A stretch of 64,000 nucleotides of DNA from Paucimonas lemoignei. Lineage in GTDB: Bacteria > Pseudomonadota > Gammaproteobacteria > Burkholderiales > Burkholderiaceae_D. Below the pieces are notes generated by a model, which made no database searches, was not told the DNA's origin, and saw nothing but the letters and a program-made list of their open reading frames with translations. The translations under genes and the position numbers were made by a program. This document shows, in pieces, positions 42,419-52,441 of the stretch (position 1 is its first letter; every line of letters begins with the position of its first letter). The stretch covers positions 338,561 to 402,560 of the forward strand of contig NZ_SLZQ01000003.1 in the NCBI RefSeq assembly GCF_004342585.1, read 5' to 3'.

Positions 42419-44986
42419 ATGCGCAAAAAAACCGACTTGCATTCACATGGAACTTCGGAGAAGCAAATAGAAGGCTTCGTTCAGGTTCGCGGCGCGCGGG
42501 AGCACAATCTGAAAGATGTGCACCTCGACATTCCGCGTAACGCGCTCGTGGTGTTTACCGGCATATCGGGCTCGGGCAAATCCTCGCTGGCGTTCGGCAC
42601 GCTCTACGCCGAAGCGCAGCGGCGCTATCTGGAATCGGTGTCGCCTTATGCCCGCCGCCTGTTTCATCAAATGTCGGTGCCGGAAGTGGACAGCATCGAA
42701 GGGCTGCCTCCCGCCATCGCCCTGCAACAACAGCGCGGCGCTCCCACGACCCGCTCATCGGTCGGCAGCATCACGACGCTATCCAATTCCTTGCGCATGC
42801 TGTACTCGCGTGCCGGCAATTATCCTAAGGGCCAGGACATCCTGTATGCGGAATCGTTTTCGCCGAATACGCCCGAAGGCGCCTGCCCCACCTGCCATGG
42901 CCTAGGACGGGTGTATGAAGTCACCGAACAATCCATGGTGCCGGACGATAGCAAGACAATCCGGGAACGGGCGATCGCTGCCTGGCCGCCGGCATGGCAT
43001 GGACAGAACCTGCGCGATATCCTGACCACGCTTGGCTATGACATCGACATTCCCTGGCGCGACTTGCCCAAGAAAGACCGCAAGTGGATTCTGTTTACCG
43101 AAGAGCAGCCGGTGGTGCCGGTCTATGCGGGATTTACTCTCGATGAAGTGCGCCACGCCCTGAAGCGCAAGGAAACGCCCAGCTATCAGGGCACCTTTAC
43201 CAGCGCGCGCAAGTATGTGCTGGATACCTTCGCCAATACGGAAAGCCCGGCCATGAAAAAGCGGGTGTCGCAGTATATGGTCGGCAAGGAATGCACGCTT
43301 TGCCAGGGCAAGCGGCTGCGCCCCGAGTCGCTTGCCGTCACGTTTGCCGGCTACGATATCACCGAGCTTTCCAGGCTGCCCTTGAAACACCTGGCAACGC
43401 TACTGCATCCCTATGCGCAGGAGAACACGCCGGACTGGGACAAGCTGGCGGCAAAAAATCCCGAGAAAGCGATCGTCACCCAGCGCATTGCGGAAGACCT
43501 GTCCAACCGCTTGTCGGTACTGCTGTCATTGGGACTGGGTTACCTGACGCTGGAACGCAGCACACCGACCTTGTCGCCCGGCGAATTGCAGCGGCTGCGG
43601 CTGGCCACGCAAGTTCACTCCAACCTGTTCGGCGTGGTCTACGTCCTTGACGAGCCTTCAGCCGGCTTGCATCCCGCCGACACGCAGGCGCTGCTGGCAG
43701 CGCTGGATCGGTTAAAGCAAGCGGGCAATTCCCTGTTTGTGGTCGAACATGCGCTGGGCGTGATCCGGCATGCCGACTGGATTGTCGATGTCGGCCCCGA
43801 AGCCGGCGAGCATGGTGGACGCATTTTGTACAGCGGCCCGCCGCAGGGGCTGTCTGAGGTCGCAGAATCGCATACCCGGCGCTATCTATTCCCGGACAAA
43901 GAAGCGGACATCTTTGCCAAGCAACCCAGCCGTTCGCCGCAAGGCTGGCTGCAAGTGGCAGGCGTCACGCGCAACAATCTCGACAACCTCACTGCCGCCT
44001 TTCCTCTAGGTGTACTGACCAGCGTGAGCGGCGTGTCTGGCTCGGGCAAATCCAGCCTGGTAAGCCAAGTGCTGGTTGAGCTGGTATCCAAGGCGCTGGG
44101 ACAAGAGCTGGTTGCGGAAGCCGAACAGGGGGAGTCGATCGAACATGACACACCCGCCACCCTGGGCGGCCGCATCACGGCGGGCATGGAAAGCATCAAG
44201 CGCCTGGTAACGGTAGATCAGAAACCCATCGGGCGCACGCCGCGCTCCAATCTTGCCACCTACACTGGCTTGTTCGACCATGTCCGCAAGCTCTTCGCGT
44301 CGACACGCGCCGCCAAGGCACGCCACTACGACGCCGGGCGGTTTTCCTTCAATGTCGCCAAGGGACGCTGCGGCAATTGCGAGGGCGAAGGCTTCGTCAT
44401 GGTCGAGCTGCTTTTCCTTCCGAGCGTCTATGCGCCGTGCCCGGTCTGTAAGGGTACCCGCTTCAATGCCAAGACGCTGGAGATCAAATACAAGGACAGG
44501 AACATCGCGGATGTGCTGGCCATGACGGTCGATGCCGCTCATGAGTTTTTCGTCGATGAGCCAGCTATCCAGCGTTCCCTGGGCGTGCTGCGTGAAGTCG
44601 GGCTTGGTTACCTGCGTCTGGGCCAACCTGCCACCGAGCTTTCCGGCGGCGAGGCGCAGCGCATCAAGCTGGCGACCGAGCTGCAACGCACCACGCGCGG
44701 CAACACGCTCTATATCCTGGATGAGCCGACTACCGGGCTACATCCTTCCGACGTCGACAAGCTGGTCCTCCAGCTCAATAAATTGGTTGAAGCCGGCAAT
44801 ACCGTCATCGTCGTCGAGCACGACATGCGCGTACTGGCGGCAAGCGATTGGGTGATCGACGTCGGCCCGGGCGCGGGCGATGAAGGCGGCAAGATTGTTG
44901 CGTCAGGCGCGCCGCAAGAGATCGTGCGGAACAAGGCGAGCCGCACAGCGCCCTTCCTGAAGGAGTTTTTGCTGAGCGCTGATTAG
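42419..44986 (+). CDS. UvrA2-like excinuclease ABC subunit
   Basis: An 855-residue tandem ABC protein, about 85 residues shorter than a standard UvrA. Walker A sites lie at 48-56 (GISGSGKSS) and near 543 (GVSGSGKSS). Signatures are [14 protein letters not shown] and [15 protein letters not shown], and Walker B sites [12 protein letters not shown] and [12 protein letters not shown] are intact. Zinc-binding cysteines appear as CPTC near 160, CTLC near 290 and CGNC with CPVC about 660-690. The shorter length in the first half matches UvrA2 proteins that lack the UvrB-binding region. These are linked to tolerance of DNA-intercalating drugs or damage. A role without UvrB is inferred. GGGGA precedes the ATG. 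Confidence 0.9.
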   Translation: MRKKTDLHSHGTSEKQIEGFVQVRGAREHNLKDVHLDIPRNALVVFTGISGSGKSSLAFGTLYAEAQRRYLESVSPYARRLFHQMSVPEVDSIEGLPPAIALQQQRGAPTTRSSVGSITTLSNSLRMLYSRAGNYPKGQDILYAESFSPNTPEGACPTCHGLGRVYEVTEQSMVPDDSKTIRERAIAAWPPAWHGQNLRDILTTLGYDIDIPWRDLPKKDRKWILFTEEQPVVPVYAGFTLDEVRHALKRKETPSYQGTFTSARKYVLDTFANTESPAMKKRVSQYMVGKECTLCQGKRLRPESLAVTFAGYDITELSRLPLKHLATLLHPYAQENTPDWDKLAAKNPEKAIVTQRIAEDLSNRLSVLLSLGLGYLTLERSTPTLSPGELQRLRLATQVHSNLFGVVYVLDEPSAGLHPADTQALLAALDRLKQAGNSLFVVEHALGVIRHADWIVDVGPEAGEHGGRILYSGPPQGLSEVAESHTRRYLFPDKEADIFAKQPSRSPQGWLQVAGVTRNNLDNLTAAFPLGVLTSVSGVSGSGKSSLVSQVLVELVSKALGQELVAEAEQGESIEHDTPATLGGRITAGMESIKRLVTVDQKPIGRTPRSNLATYTGLFDHVRKLFASTRAAKARHYDAGRFSFNVAKGRCGNCEGEGFVMVELLFLPSVYAPCPVCKGTRFNAKTLEIKYKDRNIADVLAMTVDAAHEFFVDEPAIQRSLGVLREVGLGYLRLGQPATELSGGEAQRIKLATELQRTTRGNTLYILDEPTTGLHPSDVDKLVLQLNKLVEAGNTVIVVEHDMRVLAASDWVIDVGPGAGDEGGKIVASGAPQEIVRNKASRTAPFLKEFLLSAD

Positions 44987-45009
44987 TGTTGAGTACTGAG
45001 TAATGCTGC

Positions 45010-45043
45010 GCGCTGCTTAACGCTGAGCGCTGCTTAACGCTGA
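45010..45043. repeat. tandem duplication of a 17-bp unit after the UvrA2 gene
   Basis: GCGCTGCTTAACGCTGA occurs twice without a gap (45010-45026, 45027-45043), flanked by degenerate GCTGAGT-like copies from about 44970 to 45055. It is non-coding simple sequence. Confidence 0.75.
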
Positions 45044-45133
45044 ATGCTGCTTTAGCCCGCGACAGAATCATCCAGACTTTTCCACCCCGGCTCACGAGCG
45101 GCGGCATCTCGGCTCCTTCCTCCAACACTGTAC

Positions 45134-45174
45134 AAAAAAATAGCGCCGCAGACATTCAATCTGCGGCGCTATTT
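45134..45174 (-). terminator. Rho-independent terminator of acnB
   Basis: AAATAGCGCCGCAGA (45138-45152) and TCTGCGGCGCTATTT (45160-45174) form a perfect 15-bp stem with a 7-base loop. On the minus strand it is followed by a run of T (complement of A at 45134-45140). It lies 60 bp after the acnB stop. Confidence 0.93.
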
Positions 45175-45233
45175 ACGTGGTACTACGACGCGAGCCTAAA
45201 GCAGGAACATCACGCCGTAGCCCGGCAAACCAC

Positions 45234-47819
45234 TTACATCTGCACGGTGTCGGCCACTTCCTTGAAGTCTTCGATCTGGTCGAAGTTCATGTACTGGTAG
45301 ACCTTGTCGCTGTTAGCGGTGAGCACGCCCATATCGGCCATGTACTCTTCCTTGGTCGGGATCTTGCCCAGACGCGAGCAGATCGCTGCCAGTTCCGCCG
45401 AGCCAAGGTACACGTTGGTGTTCTTGCCCAGACGGTTCGGGAAGTTACGGGTCGAGGTCGACATAACGGTCGCGCCTTCACGCACCTGTGCCTGGTTACC
45501 CATGCACAGCGAGCAGCCCGGCATTTCGGTACGCGCACCAGCGGTACCGAAGACGCCATAGTGGCCTTCCTCGGTCAGCTGCTTCTGGTCCATCTTGGTC
45601 GGCGGAGCAACCCACAGCTTGACCGGGATGTCGCGCTTGCCTTCCAACAGCTTCGAGGCGGCACGGAAGTGACCGATGTTGGTCATGCAGGAGCCGATGA
45701 ACACTTCGTCGATCTTGGCGCCGGCCACGTCGGACAGGGTCTTCACATCGTCCGGATCGTTCGGGCAGGCCACGATCGGCTCGTGAATGTCGGCCAGGTC
45801 GATCTCGATGACGGCGGCGTATTCGGCGTCGGCATCCGGCTGCAGCAGTTCCGGCTTGGCCAGCCACTGTTCCATCGCCTTGATACGGCGCTGCAGGCTG
45901 CGCGGATCCTGGTAGCCCTGGGCGATCATCCACTTCAGCAGCGTGATGTTGCTGTTGAGGTATTCGATGATCGGTTCCTTGTTCAGGTGGACCGTGCAAC
46001 CGGCGGCGGAACGCTCGGCGGAAGCATCCGACAATTCGAACGCTTGCTCAACCTTCAGGTCAGGCAGGCCTTCGATTTCCAGGATACGGCCGGAGAAGAT
46101 ATTCTTCTTGCCCTGCTTGGCAACCGTCAGCATGCCTTGCTTGATGGCGTACAGCGGGATGGCATTGACCAGGTCACGCAGGGTCACGCCCGGCTGCATC
46201 TTGCCCTTGAAGCGGACCAGCACCGATTCCGGCATGTCCAGCGGCATGGTGCCGGTGGCGGCGGCAAAGGCGACCAGGCCCGAACCGGCCGGGAAGCTGA
46301 TGCCGATCGGGAAGCGGGTGTGCGAGTCGCCGCCGGTGCCGACGGTGTCGGGCAACAGCATGCGGTTCAGCCACGAGTGGATCACGCCGTCGCCCGGGCG
46401 CAGCGCGATGCCGCCACGGTTGCTGATGAAGTTCGGCAGGGTCTGGTGAGTCTTGACGTCCACCGGCTTCGGATAAGCAGCGGTGTGGCAGAACGACTGC
46501 ATGACGAGGTCAGCCGAGAAGCCCAGGCAAGCCAGGTCCTTCAATTCGTCGCGGGTCATCGGGCCGGTGGTGTCTTGCGAGCCGACCGAAGTCATCTTCG
46601 GTTCGCAGTAGGTGCCCGGGCGCACGCCCTGGCCTTCCGGCAGACCGCAGGCGCGGCCGACCATCTTCTGGGCCAGCGAGAAGCCCTTGCCGCTGTTGGC
46701 CGGCTGCGCTGGCAGGCGGAACAGGGTCGACGGCGCCAGGCCCAACGCTTCACGCGCCTTGGCGGTCAGGCCACGGCCGATGATCAGGGGAATACGGCCA
46801 CCGGCGCGCACTTCGTCGAACAGCACTTCGGACTTGACCTGGAATTCGGCGATCACTTCGCCATTCTTCAGGGCCTTGCCTTCGTACGGACGCAGTTCGA
46901 CCACGTCGCCCATTTCCATCTTCGACACGTCGAGTTCGATGGGCAGTGCGCCGGCGTCTTCCATCGTGTTGTAGAAAATCGGCGCGATCTTGCCGCCCAG
47001 GCAAACGCCGCCGAAGCGCTTGTTCGGCACGAACGGGATGTCTTCACCGGTGAACCACAGCACCGAGTTGGTAGCCGACTTACGCGAAGAACCGGTACCG
47101 ACCACGTCACCCACGTAGGCGACCAGGTTGCCCTTTTCCTTCAGCGATTCGATAAACTTGACCGGGCCGCGCTTGCCGTCTTCTTCCGGGGTGATGCCGG
47201 GACGGGTGTTCTTGAGCATCGCCAGCGCGTGCAGCGGGATGTCCGGGCGGGTGGTGGCGTCCGGGGCCGGCGACAGGTCGTCGGTGTTGGTTTCGCCAGT
47301 TACCTTGAAAACGGTGATGGTCAGGCTTTGCGGCACTTCCGGACGGCTGGTGAACCATTCGGCATCGGCCCAGCTTTGCATCACAGCCTTGGCGTTGGCG
47401 TTGCCCTTTTCTGCCAGTTCCTTGACGTCGTGGAACTGGTCGAACATCAGCAGGGTTTTCTTCAGCGCGTCGGCAGCCACGGCGCCCACTTCGGCGTCGG
47501 CCAGCAGCGAGATCAGCGGCTCGATGTTGTAACCGCCCAGCATGGTGCCGAGCAGTTCGGTGGCGCGAGCGCGCGAGATCAGCGCGCAAGCGGTCTCACC
47601 TTTAGCGACGGCGGCCAGGAAGCCAGCCTTCACGCGGGCAGCTTCGTCCACGCCAGCAGGTACGCGATGGGTGATCAGGTCGAGCAGAGTCTGCTCTTCG
47701 CCGGCAGGCGGATTCGTCAGCAATTCCACCAGCTCGGCGGTCTGCTGGGCCGTCAACGGCAGGGGAGGAATACCGAGCGCGGCGCGTGCGGCCACGTGAG
47801 CGCGATAATTTTCAAGCAT
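45234..47819 (-). CDS. acnB: aconitate hydratase B
   Basis: An 861-residue AcnB. The N-terminal HEAT-like helical domain ([20 protein letters not shown]) is followed by the swivel and catalytic domains. The 4Fe-4S ligands are one Cys in [10 protein letters not shown] (about 710) and Cys769 and Cys772 in [28 protein letters not shown] and [19 protein letters not shown] are catalytic-site segments. It interconverts citrate and isocitrate in the TCA cycle and may act on 2-methylaconitate. GAAGG lies 6 bases before the ATG. It is a single-gene unit with its own terminator. Confidence 0.97.
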   Translation of the reverse strand: MLENYRAHVAARAALGIPPLPLTAQQTAELVELLTNPPAGEEQTLLDLITHRVPAGVDEAARVKAGFLAAVAKGETACALISRARATELLGTMLGGYNIEPLISLLADAEVGAVAADALKKTLLMFDQFHDVKELAEKGNANAKAVMQSWADAEWFTSRPEVPQSLTITVFKVTGETNTDDLSPAPDATTRPDIPLHALAMLKNTRPGITPEEDGKRGPVKFIESLKEKGNLVAYVGDVVGTGSSRKSATNSVLWFTGEDIPFVPNKRFGGVCLGGKIAPIFYNTMEDAGALPIELDVSKMEMGDVVELRPYEGKALKNGEVIAEFQVKSEVLFDEVRAGGRIPLIIGRGLTAKAREALGLAPSTLFRLPAQPANSGKGFSLAQKMVGRACGLPEGQGVRPGTYCEPKMTSVGSQDTTGPMTRDELKDLACLGFSADLVMQSFCHTAAYPKPVDVKTHQTLPNFISNRGGIALRPGDGVIHSWLNRMLLPDTVGTGGDSHTRFPIGISFPAGSGLVAFAAATGTMPLDMPESVLVRFKGKMQPGVTLRDLVNAIPLYAIKQGMLTVAKQGKKNIFSGRILEIEGLPDLKVEQAFELSDASAERSAAGCTVHLNKEPIIEYLNSNITLLKWMIAQGYQDPRSLQRRIKAMEQWLAKPELLQPDADAEYAAVIEIDLADIHEPIVACPNDPDDVKTLSDVAGAKIDEVFIGSCMTNIGHFRAASKLLEGKRDIPVKLWVAPPTKMDQKQLTEEGHYGVFGTAGARTEMPGCSLCMGNQAQVREGATVMSTSTRNFPNRLGKNTNVYLGSAELAAICSRLGKIPTKEEYMADMGVLTANSDKVYQYMNFDQIEDFKEVADTVQM

Positions 47820-47936
47820 GGGAGACCTTCTGGTATGGCGTTTCTGGGGTTATTTTTTAGGCACGCCGAGGCTATTCCGGACAGTGCTTAACCCAAGATT
47901 CTATTCTTGATGCCTTGCAACGTCAAATGTCTTATG

Positions 47937-47948
47937 TCTTATATAAGA
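47937..47948. promoter_or_regulatory. palindrome TCTTATATAAGA upstream of acnB
   Basis: A perfect 12-bp palindrome lies 118 bp before acnB, preceded by a direct copy of its left half (ATGTCTTAT twice in ATGTCTTATGTCTTATATAAGA region). The form fits a GntR-type operator. From memory only, TCTTATATAAGA-like motifs are associated with TCA-cycle regulators in Betaproteobacteria. The 345-bp gap 47820-48164 holds nothing else clear. Confidence 0.5.
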
Positions 47949-48164
47949 GTTAAAGCAAAAACCGCAGAAATCTTGGCTATAAGTAAGGGAAGATTGTACT
48001 TTTTGTGCGACATCCGAAGGTTTGACCGAGGCATTGTCAAGTTGGTGCGACGCATGCAGAACAGGCCGGTCATCGCTCACGCCGTCCCTGCCGCCTCTGC
48101 CGCAACCACGTCGACTCGGTGTTATATTCCATGACACGAATTTAAGCTGCCGCAGGAGAATGAC

Positions 48165-48953
48165 ATGCCTTTTGCCACCGCCGTCGACGGCGCCCGCATT
48201 GCCTATGATGTGCAAGGAACTGGCGAGCCGTTACTACTGATTAGCGGACAGGGCTTCGACCGGCACTTGTGGGATCAATTCTCCGCCGCCATCGCCAGCC
48301 GCTGCACCGTGATCCGGTATGACTACCGCGGCACCGGCGACAGCGACAAGCCGGAAGCGCCGCCCTACACCACCGAAATGTTTGCCGACGATGCCATCAC
48401 CGTGCTGGATGTGGCCGGCTTTGAACGCGCGCATGTATTCGGCTATTCGATGGGCGGCCGTGTCTGTCAGTGGCTGGCGATCAAGCACCGCGCACGCGTG
48501 GCCAGCCTGGTATTGGGCGCGACCTCGCCCGGCAACCGCCACGGCGTCGCGCGCGAACCCCGGGTATCGGCGCTATTCGTCAACGGCGATACCGCCGGCA
48601 TGGCCGAGGTGTTTTACAACCCCGCCTACTTGGCGCAACACCCGTTTTCACTGCCGACTGCCGCCACGCCCGACTATGCAAAAAAACTGCATTTCATGGC
48701 CAGTGAAAACCATGACGTATGGGAGCAGCTGCCAAGCATCGCCTGCCCCACTCTGATCCTGCATGGCTCGGACGACCGCGTCAATCCAACGGCGAATGCG
48801 CAGATCCTGGCAAACGCGATCCCGCATGCGCAGGTGGCCATCATCGACGGCGCCCGCCACGGCTTCATCGATGAATATCTGGACGAGACTTGCCGGCTGG
48901 TCGACGAGTTTATCGCTGCGCATCCGCTTGCAGCGTCATCGCACCGGCCATGA
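48165..48953 (+). CDS. alpha/beta hydrolase (esterase/lactonase-like)
   Basis: A 262-residue alpha/beta hydrolase. Oxyanion residues lie near ISGQGFDRHLW, the nucleophile is Ser95 in FGYSMGGRVCQ, an acidic residue is in LHGSDDRVNP, and the base is His in DGARHGFIDEY. It resembles 3-oxoadipate enol-lactonase and carboxylesterase relatives of about 260 residues. No ring-cleavage pathway genes are adjacent, so the substrate stays open. GGAG lies 6 bases before the ATG. The gene converges on the OsmC-YcaO gene 9 bp away. Confidence 0.85.
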   Translation: MPFATAVDGARIAYDVQGTGEPLLLISGQGFDRHLWDQFSAAIASRCTVIRYDYRGTGDSDKPEAPPYTTEMFADDAITVLDVAGFERAHVFGYSMGGRVCQWLAIKHRARVASLVLGATSPGNRHGVAREPRVSALFVNGDTAGMAEVFYNPAYLAQHPFSLPTAATPDYAKKLHFMASENHDVWEQLPSIACPTLILHGSDDRVNPTANAQILANAIPHAQVAIIDGARHGFIDEYLDETCRLVDEFIAAHPLAASSHRP

Positions 48954-48962
48954 CTCCGTACC

Positions 48963-51167
48963 TTAACTACCAGCCGCCGCCGCCTTAGCTCGCGCCCTAT
49001 GCAACTTCTTGTAGCTGTCGAGCAGGCGCTGGTGCCGGTCGAGTCCTTCCAGTTTCATACTGGTTGGCGTCAAGCCAAAGAAGCGCACGCTGCCATCCAC
49101 TGAGCCCAGCACTGCGTCCATGCGCGCATCGCCAAACATCCGGCGGAAATTGCCCACGTAGTCGTCCAGTTCGAGCTCGTCATCGAGCAGTACTTCCAGC
49201 ACCACGTTCAAGGCTTGATAAAACAGTCCGCGCTCGAGCGTGTTGTCGTTGTATTGCAGGAAGGCGCCTACCAGCTCGTGCGCCTCCTCCAACTGCCGCA
49301 AGGCGAGACGAATCAGCAGCTTCAACTCAAGCACTGTCAGCTGCCCCCAGTCCGTATTCTCGTCAAACTCGATACCGATCAATGTGGCGATATCACCGTA
49401 TTCATCGAGTTCATTGTTCTCCAGACGCTCAAGCAGCGCGGACAGGCTGGCGTCGTCAAGCCGATGCAAGTTCAGGATATCGGCGCGGAACAATAGCGCC
49501 TTGTTGGTGTTGTCCCAGATTAGATCTTCGACCGGATAAATTTCCGAATAGCCGGGCACCAGAATCCGGCAGGCAGTGGCGCCTAGCTGGTCATACACCG
49601 TCACGTATGCTTCCTTGCCCATCTCTTCGAGAATGCCGAACAAGCTTGCAGCTTCCTCGGCATTGGAATTTTCACCGCGGCCAGAAAAATCCCACTCAAC
49701 AAAATCGAAATCCGCTTTGGCACTGAAAAAGCGCCACGACACCACCCCGCTGGAATCAATGAAGTGTTCGACAAAGTTGTATGGCTCGGTCACGGCTTCG
49801 CTTGCAAAGGTGGGCTTAGGTAAATCGTTCAGGCCTTCAAAACTGCGCCCCTGCAGCAATTCCGTGAGACTGCGTTCCAGCGCCACCTCGAAGCTTGGGT
49901 GCGCGCCGAACGAGGCAAAGACCCCGCCAGTGCGCGGGTTCATCAAGGTGACGCACATCACCGGATAGGTTCCACCCAGCGAGGCATCCTTCACCAGCAC
50001 CGGAAAACCTTGTTCTTCGAGGCCCTGAATCCCGGCCACAATGCCAGGGTATTTCGCCAGCACCTCGTGCGGCACGTCCGGCAGTGCCAGCTCGCCTTCC
50101 AGAATTTCGCGCTTGACCGCGCGTTCGAAAATCTCGGACAGGCATTGCACTTGCGCCTCACTCAGCGTATTACCGGCGCTCATGCCATTGCTGACGTAGA
50201 GGTTCTCGACCAGGTTGGTCGGAAAATACACCACCTCGCCATCCGACCGCCGCACAAAGGGGAGCGAACAGATACCGCGCTCGACATTGCCCGAGTTGGT
50301 ATCGATCAGGTGCGAGGCGCGTAACTCGCCATCGGGATCGTAAATCGGCAGGCAGTATTCATCCAGAATTTCAGCCGGCAGCGCATCGTCAGGGCCAGGT
50401 TTGAACCAGCGCTCGTTCGGGTAATGCACAAACGCCGCATTGGCGATGTCTTCACCCCAAAACGACCCGGCGTAGAAATGGTTGTTGTTCAGCCGCTCGA
50501 TATACTCCCCCAACGCCGACGCCAAGGCGCTTTCCTTGGTTGCGCCCTTGCCATTGGTGAAACACATCGGCGAGTGCGCATCGCGAATATGCAAGGACCA
50601 CACGTTGGGAACGATATTGCGCCACGAAGCGATTTCAATCTTGATGCCTAAGCCCGCCAACACACCTGACATATTGGCGATGGTTTGCTCCAACGGCAGA
50701 TCCTTGCCAAGGATATAGGTGCTGGCGTCAGCAGCCGGCTTCAAGGTCAGCAAGGCCTGCGCATCGGCATCCAAATTCTCGACTTCTTCAATCACGAACT
50801 CGGGGCCGGCCTGCACCACTTTTTTGACCGTGCACCGTTCGATGGAACGCAAGATACCGCGGCGGTCTGATTCGGAGATATCCGTCGGTAACTCCACCTG
50901 AATCTTGAAAATCTGCTGGTATCGGTTTTCCGGATCAACAATATTGTTCTGCGACAGGCGGATATGCTCGGTCGGAATATTGCGAGTATTGCAGTACAAC
51001 TTTACAAAGTAAGCCGCACATAAGGCCGATGAAGCCAGAAAGTAATCGAATGGGCCGGGCGCCGAGCCGTCGCCTTTATAGCGGATAGGCTGGTCGGCCA
51101 CTACCGTGAAGTCATCGAACTTGGCTTCAAGACGTAGCTTATCGAGAAAGTTGACCTTAATTTCCAT
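48963..51167 (-). CDS. OsmC-YcaO fusion protein
   Basis: A 734-residue two-domain protein. Residues 1-140 are an OsmC-like domain with both redox cysteines, Cys50 (ASSALCAAYFVK) and Cys112 (IERCTVKKVV). Residues about 150-560 are a YcaO domain with ATP-site motifs ESALASALGEYIERL (about 212) and LSEIFERAVKREI (about 340). The rest is a helical, TPR-like tail (LEELKLLIRLALRQLEEAHE type repeats). YcaO domains activate amides with ATP; E. coli YcaO supports RimO-type methylthiolation of ribosomal protein S12, but no partner gene is next to it. The OsmC part suggests a peroxide- or thiol-linked function. Function of the fusion is not established. Confidence 0.9.
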   Translation of the reverse strand: MEIKVNFLDKLRLEAKFDDFTVVADQPIRYKGDGSAPGPFDYFLASSALCAAYFVKLYCNTRNIPTEHIRLSQNNIVDPENRYQQIFKIQVELPTDISESDRRGILRSIERCTVKKVVQAGPEFVIEEVENLDADAQALLTLKPAADASTYILGKDLPLEQTIANMSGVLAGLGIKIEIASWRNIVPNVWSLHIRDAHSPMCFTNGKGATKESALASALGEYIERLNNNHFYAGSFWGEDIANAAFVHYPNERWFKPGPDDALPAEILDEYCLPIYDPDGELRASHLIDTNSGNVERGICSLPFVRRSDGEVVYFPTNLVENLYVSNGMSAGNTLSEAQVQCLSEIFERAVKREILEGELALPDVPHEVLAKYPGIVAGIQGLEEQGFPVLVKDASLGGTYPVMCVTLMNPRTGGVFASFGAHPSFEVALERSLTELLQGRSFEGLNDLPKPTFASEAVTEPYNFVEHFIDSSGVVSWRFFSAKADFDFVEWDFSGRGENSNAEEAASLFGILEEMGKEAYVTVYDQLGATACRILVPGYSEIYPVEDLIWDNTNKALLFRADILNLHRLDDASLSALLERLENNELDEYGDIATLIGIEFDENTDWGQLTVLELKLLIRLALRQLEEAHELVGAFLQYNDNTLERGLFYQALNVVLEVLLDDELELDDYVGNFRRMFGDARMDAVLGSVDGSVRFFGLTPTSMKLEGLDRHQRLLDSYKKLHRARAKAAAAGS

Positions 51168-51510
51168 GGGAGGATTCCAAAAATGGTGCTGAAAGTGATG
51201 TGGCCGCTATTATCCGCCACCACGCCGATAAGTGCTTCGCCGAACACTGCTAAAAGAGAACGGCAATAAATTGGCTTGGTCACGTCATCCTGCCGCCAGC
51301 AAAAGTCGCCGTTGATCGCTCGCAAATGTGGCGTAAGGCATTGACAGTTAGCCAAAAGCTTGAAATGTCATCGTTCCCAAAGGAACTGTTGCCCACAGGA
51401 AGAATCACACGAAGGAAGTATGTCGAATGTCGCCGTGCCTGGATCCGGCAGCCGCTGGTATCCGTTGTTACATCGACATACGGATGTGTGAACCTCTCTG
51501 GAAAAATGAA
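51168..51510. other. intergenic region upstream of the OsmC-YcaO gene
   Basis: A 343-bp gap between divergent genes. It should hold the OsmC-YcaO promoter on the minus strand. No strong dyad was seen. Confidence 0.45.
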
Positions 51511-51744
51511 ATGTCGTACCGTGAAGAAGATTTTGCCAACATGCTATCAGGCTGGATCGGTGTCGAGGGCCATATCGGCTATCTCGCCGAACTGGATCCG
51601 ACGCATGTCCCCGCACCGCTCGCAAGCCTCAGCATGAACAACACGCCCCAGACAGCTCAGGCGTACCGCGTTCCGTCGTTGCCCCACCTGTTCGCCGCCA
51701 GCGCGGCTGCTCCTGCTCTGCTTGAACTCGATCCCACTCACTAG
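51511..51744 (+). CDS. small hypothetical protein with repeated ELDPTH
   Basis: A 77-residue frame, MSYREEDFANMLSGWIGVEGHIGY..., with GGA 8 bases before the ATG. No family is recognised. It contains the motif LAELDPTH in its middle and LLELDPTH at its very end. A 12-bp perfect hairpin begins 12 bases after its stop, as expected of a real transcription unit. A start 28 codons upstream is possible but less well supported. Coding status is uncertain. Confidence 0.4.
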   Translation: MSYREEDFANMLSGWIGVEGHIGYLAELDPTHVPAPLASLSMNNTPQTAQAYRVPSLPHLFAASAAAPALLELDPTH

Positions 51745-51755
51745 CATGCCGGCTG

Positions 51756-51797
51756 ATGCCGCGCCAAAGCGATGACACCGCTGAATTGGCGCGGCAT
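51756..51797. terminator. 12-bp hairpin after the small hypothetical gene
   Basis: ATGCCGCGCCAA (51756-51767) pairs perfectly with TTGGCGCGGCAT (51786-51797) over an 18-base loop. No T run follows. It could end the upstream transcript or be a structured RNA element. Confidence 0.5.
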
Positions 51798-51958
51798 GGC
51801 ATTTGATGCAATCGGGTGTCCAAGCTGCGGAAACAACTAGACTTGCAGGAGAAATGCAGAGCGCCTCCCATTTCTAAAGAATAGATTTGCCAGTCGGTAG
51901 AATTTTCGTGCGTATCAGGCCGTTACCACAGTCTTGGAAAAAACGCGAGGAGATGGAC

Positions 51959-52441
51959 ATGAAGCCGATTGGGATTGGCATCTTGCTGATCGTGCTCGCC
52001 GGATGCGCGACCAACTACAACTCGCCGGTGAATGCTCAGGCAGCCACCCCGGCAAGCTGCAAAGCCTCCTCAGACCAGGAAATCGCAGTGCTATTTGATC
52101 GATGGAACAACTCTCTGCAAACAGGTGATCCGCACAAAGTCGTCGCCAACTATGCGGAACGGTCGGTTCTCCTTCCCACGGTATCAAACCAGCCCCGCCT
52201 CACGCCCATCGAGAAAGAAGATTACTTTCATCACTTTTTAGAGAATCGTCCATTCGGCAAAATCGATATGCGCACTATTTTCCTGGGATGTAATTCTGCT
52301 GTCGATGCCGGACTATATACATTCACATTCGGGAAAACGGGCGAAACAGTAAAAGCCCGTTATACCTACACGTACGCCTGGGATGGATCGCAATGGCTAA
52401 TCACAAGCCATCACTCCTCCGCCATGCCCGAGAAGAAGTAG
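51959..52441 (+). CDS. SnoaL-like lipoprotein (SgcJ/EcaC-type fold)
   Basis: A 160-residue exported protein. The N-terminus MKPIGIGILLIVLAGCATNY has a lipobox LAGC, so it should be acylated at Cys15 and anchored. The rest is a compact NTF2-like domain related to SgcJ/EcaC and CaMKII-association families (IAVLFDRWNNSLQTGDPHKV, NYAERSVLLPTVSN, YTFTFGKTGETVKARYTYTY). Such domains often bind small ligands; no catalytic role is proved. The start at 51959 has GAGGAG 6 bases upstream, better than the ATG at 51953, which overlaps that site. Confidence 0.82.
   Translation: MKPIGIGILLIVLAGCATNYNSPVNAQAATPASCKASSDQEIAVLFDRWNNSLQTGDPHKVVANYAERSVLLPTVSNQPRLTPIEKEDYFHHFLENRPFGKIDMRTIFLGCNSAVDAGLYTFTFGKTGETVKARYTYTYAWDGSQWLITSHHSSAMPEKK

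Noticed and set aside
45010..45043. Tandem 17-bp units as a CRISPR-like array
   Set aside because: Only two adjoining copies occur, with no spacers and no cas genes in the window.
45177..47891. A 904-codon plus-strand frame opposite acnB
   Set aside because: It is antisense to a fully recognised AcnB and its product is rich in His, Arg and Gly without family match.
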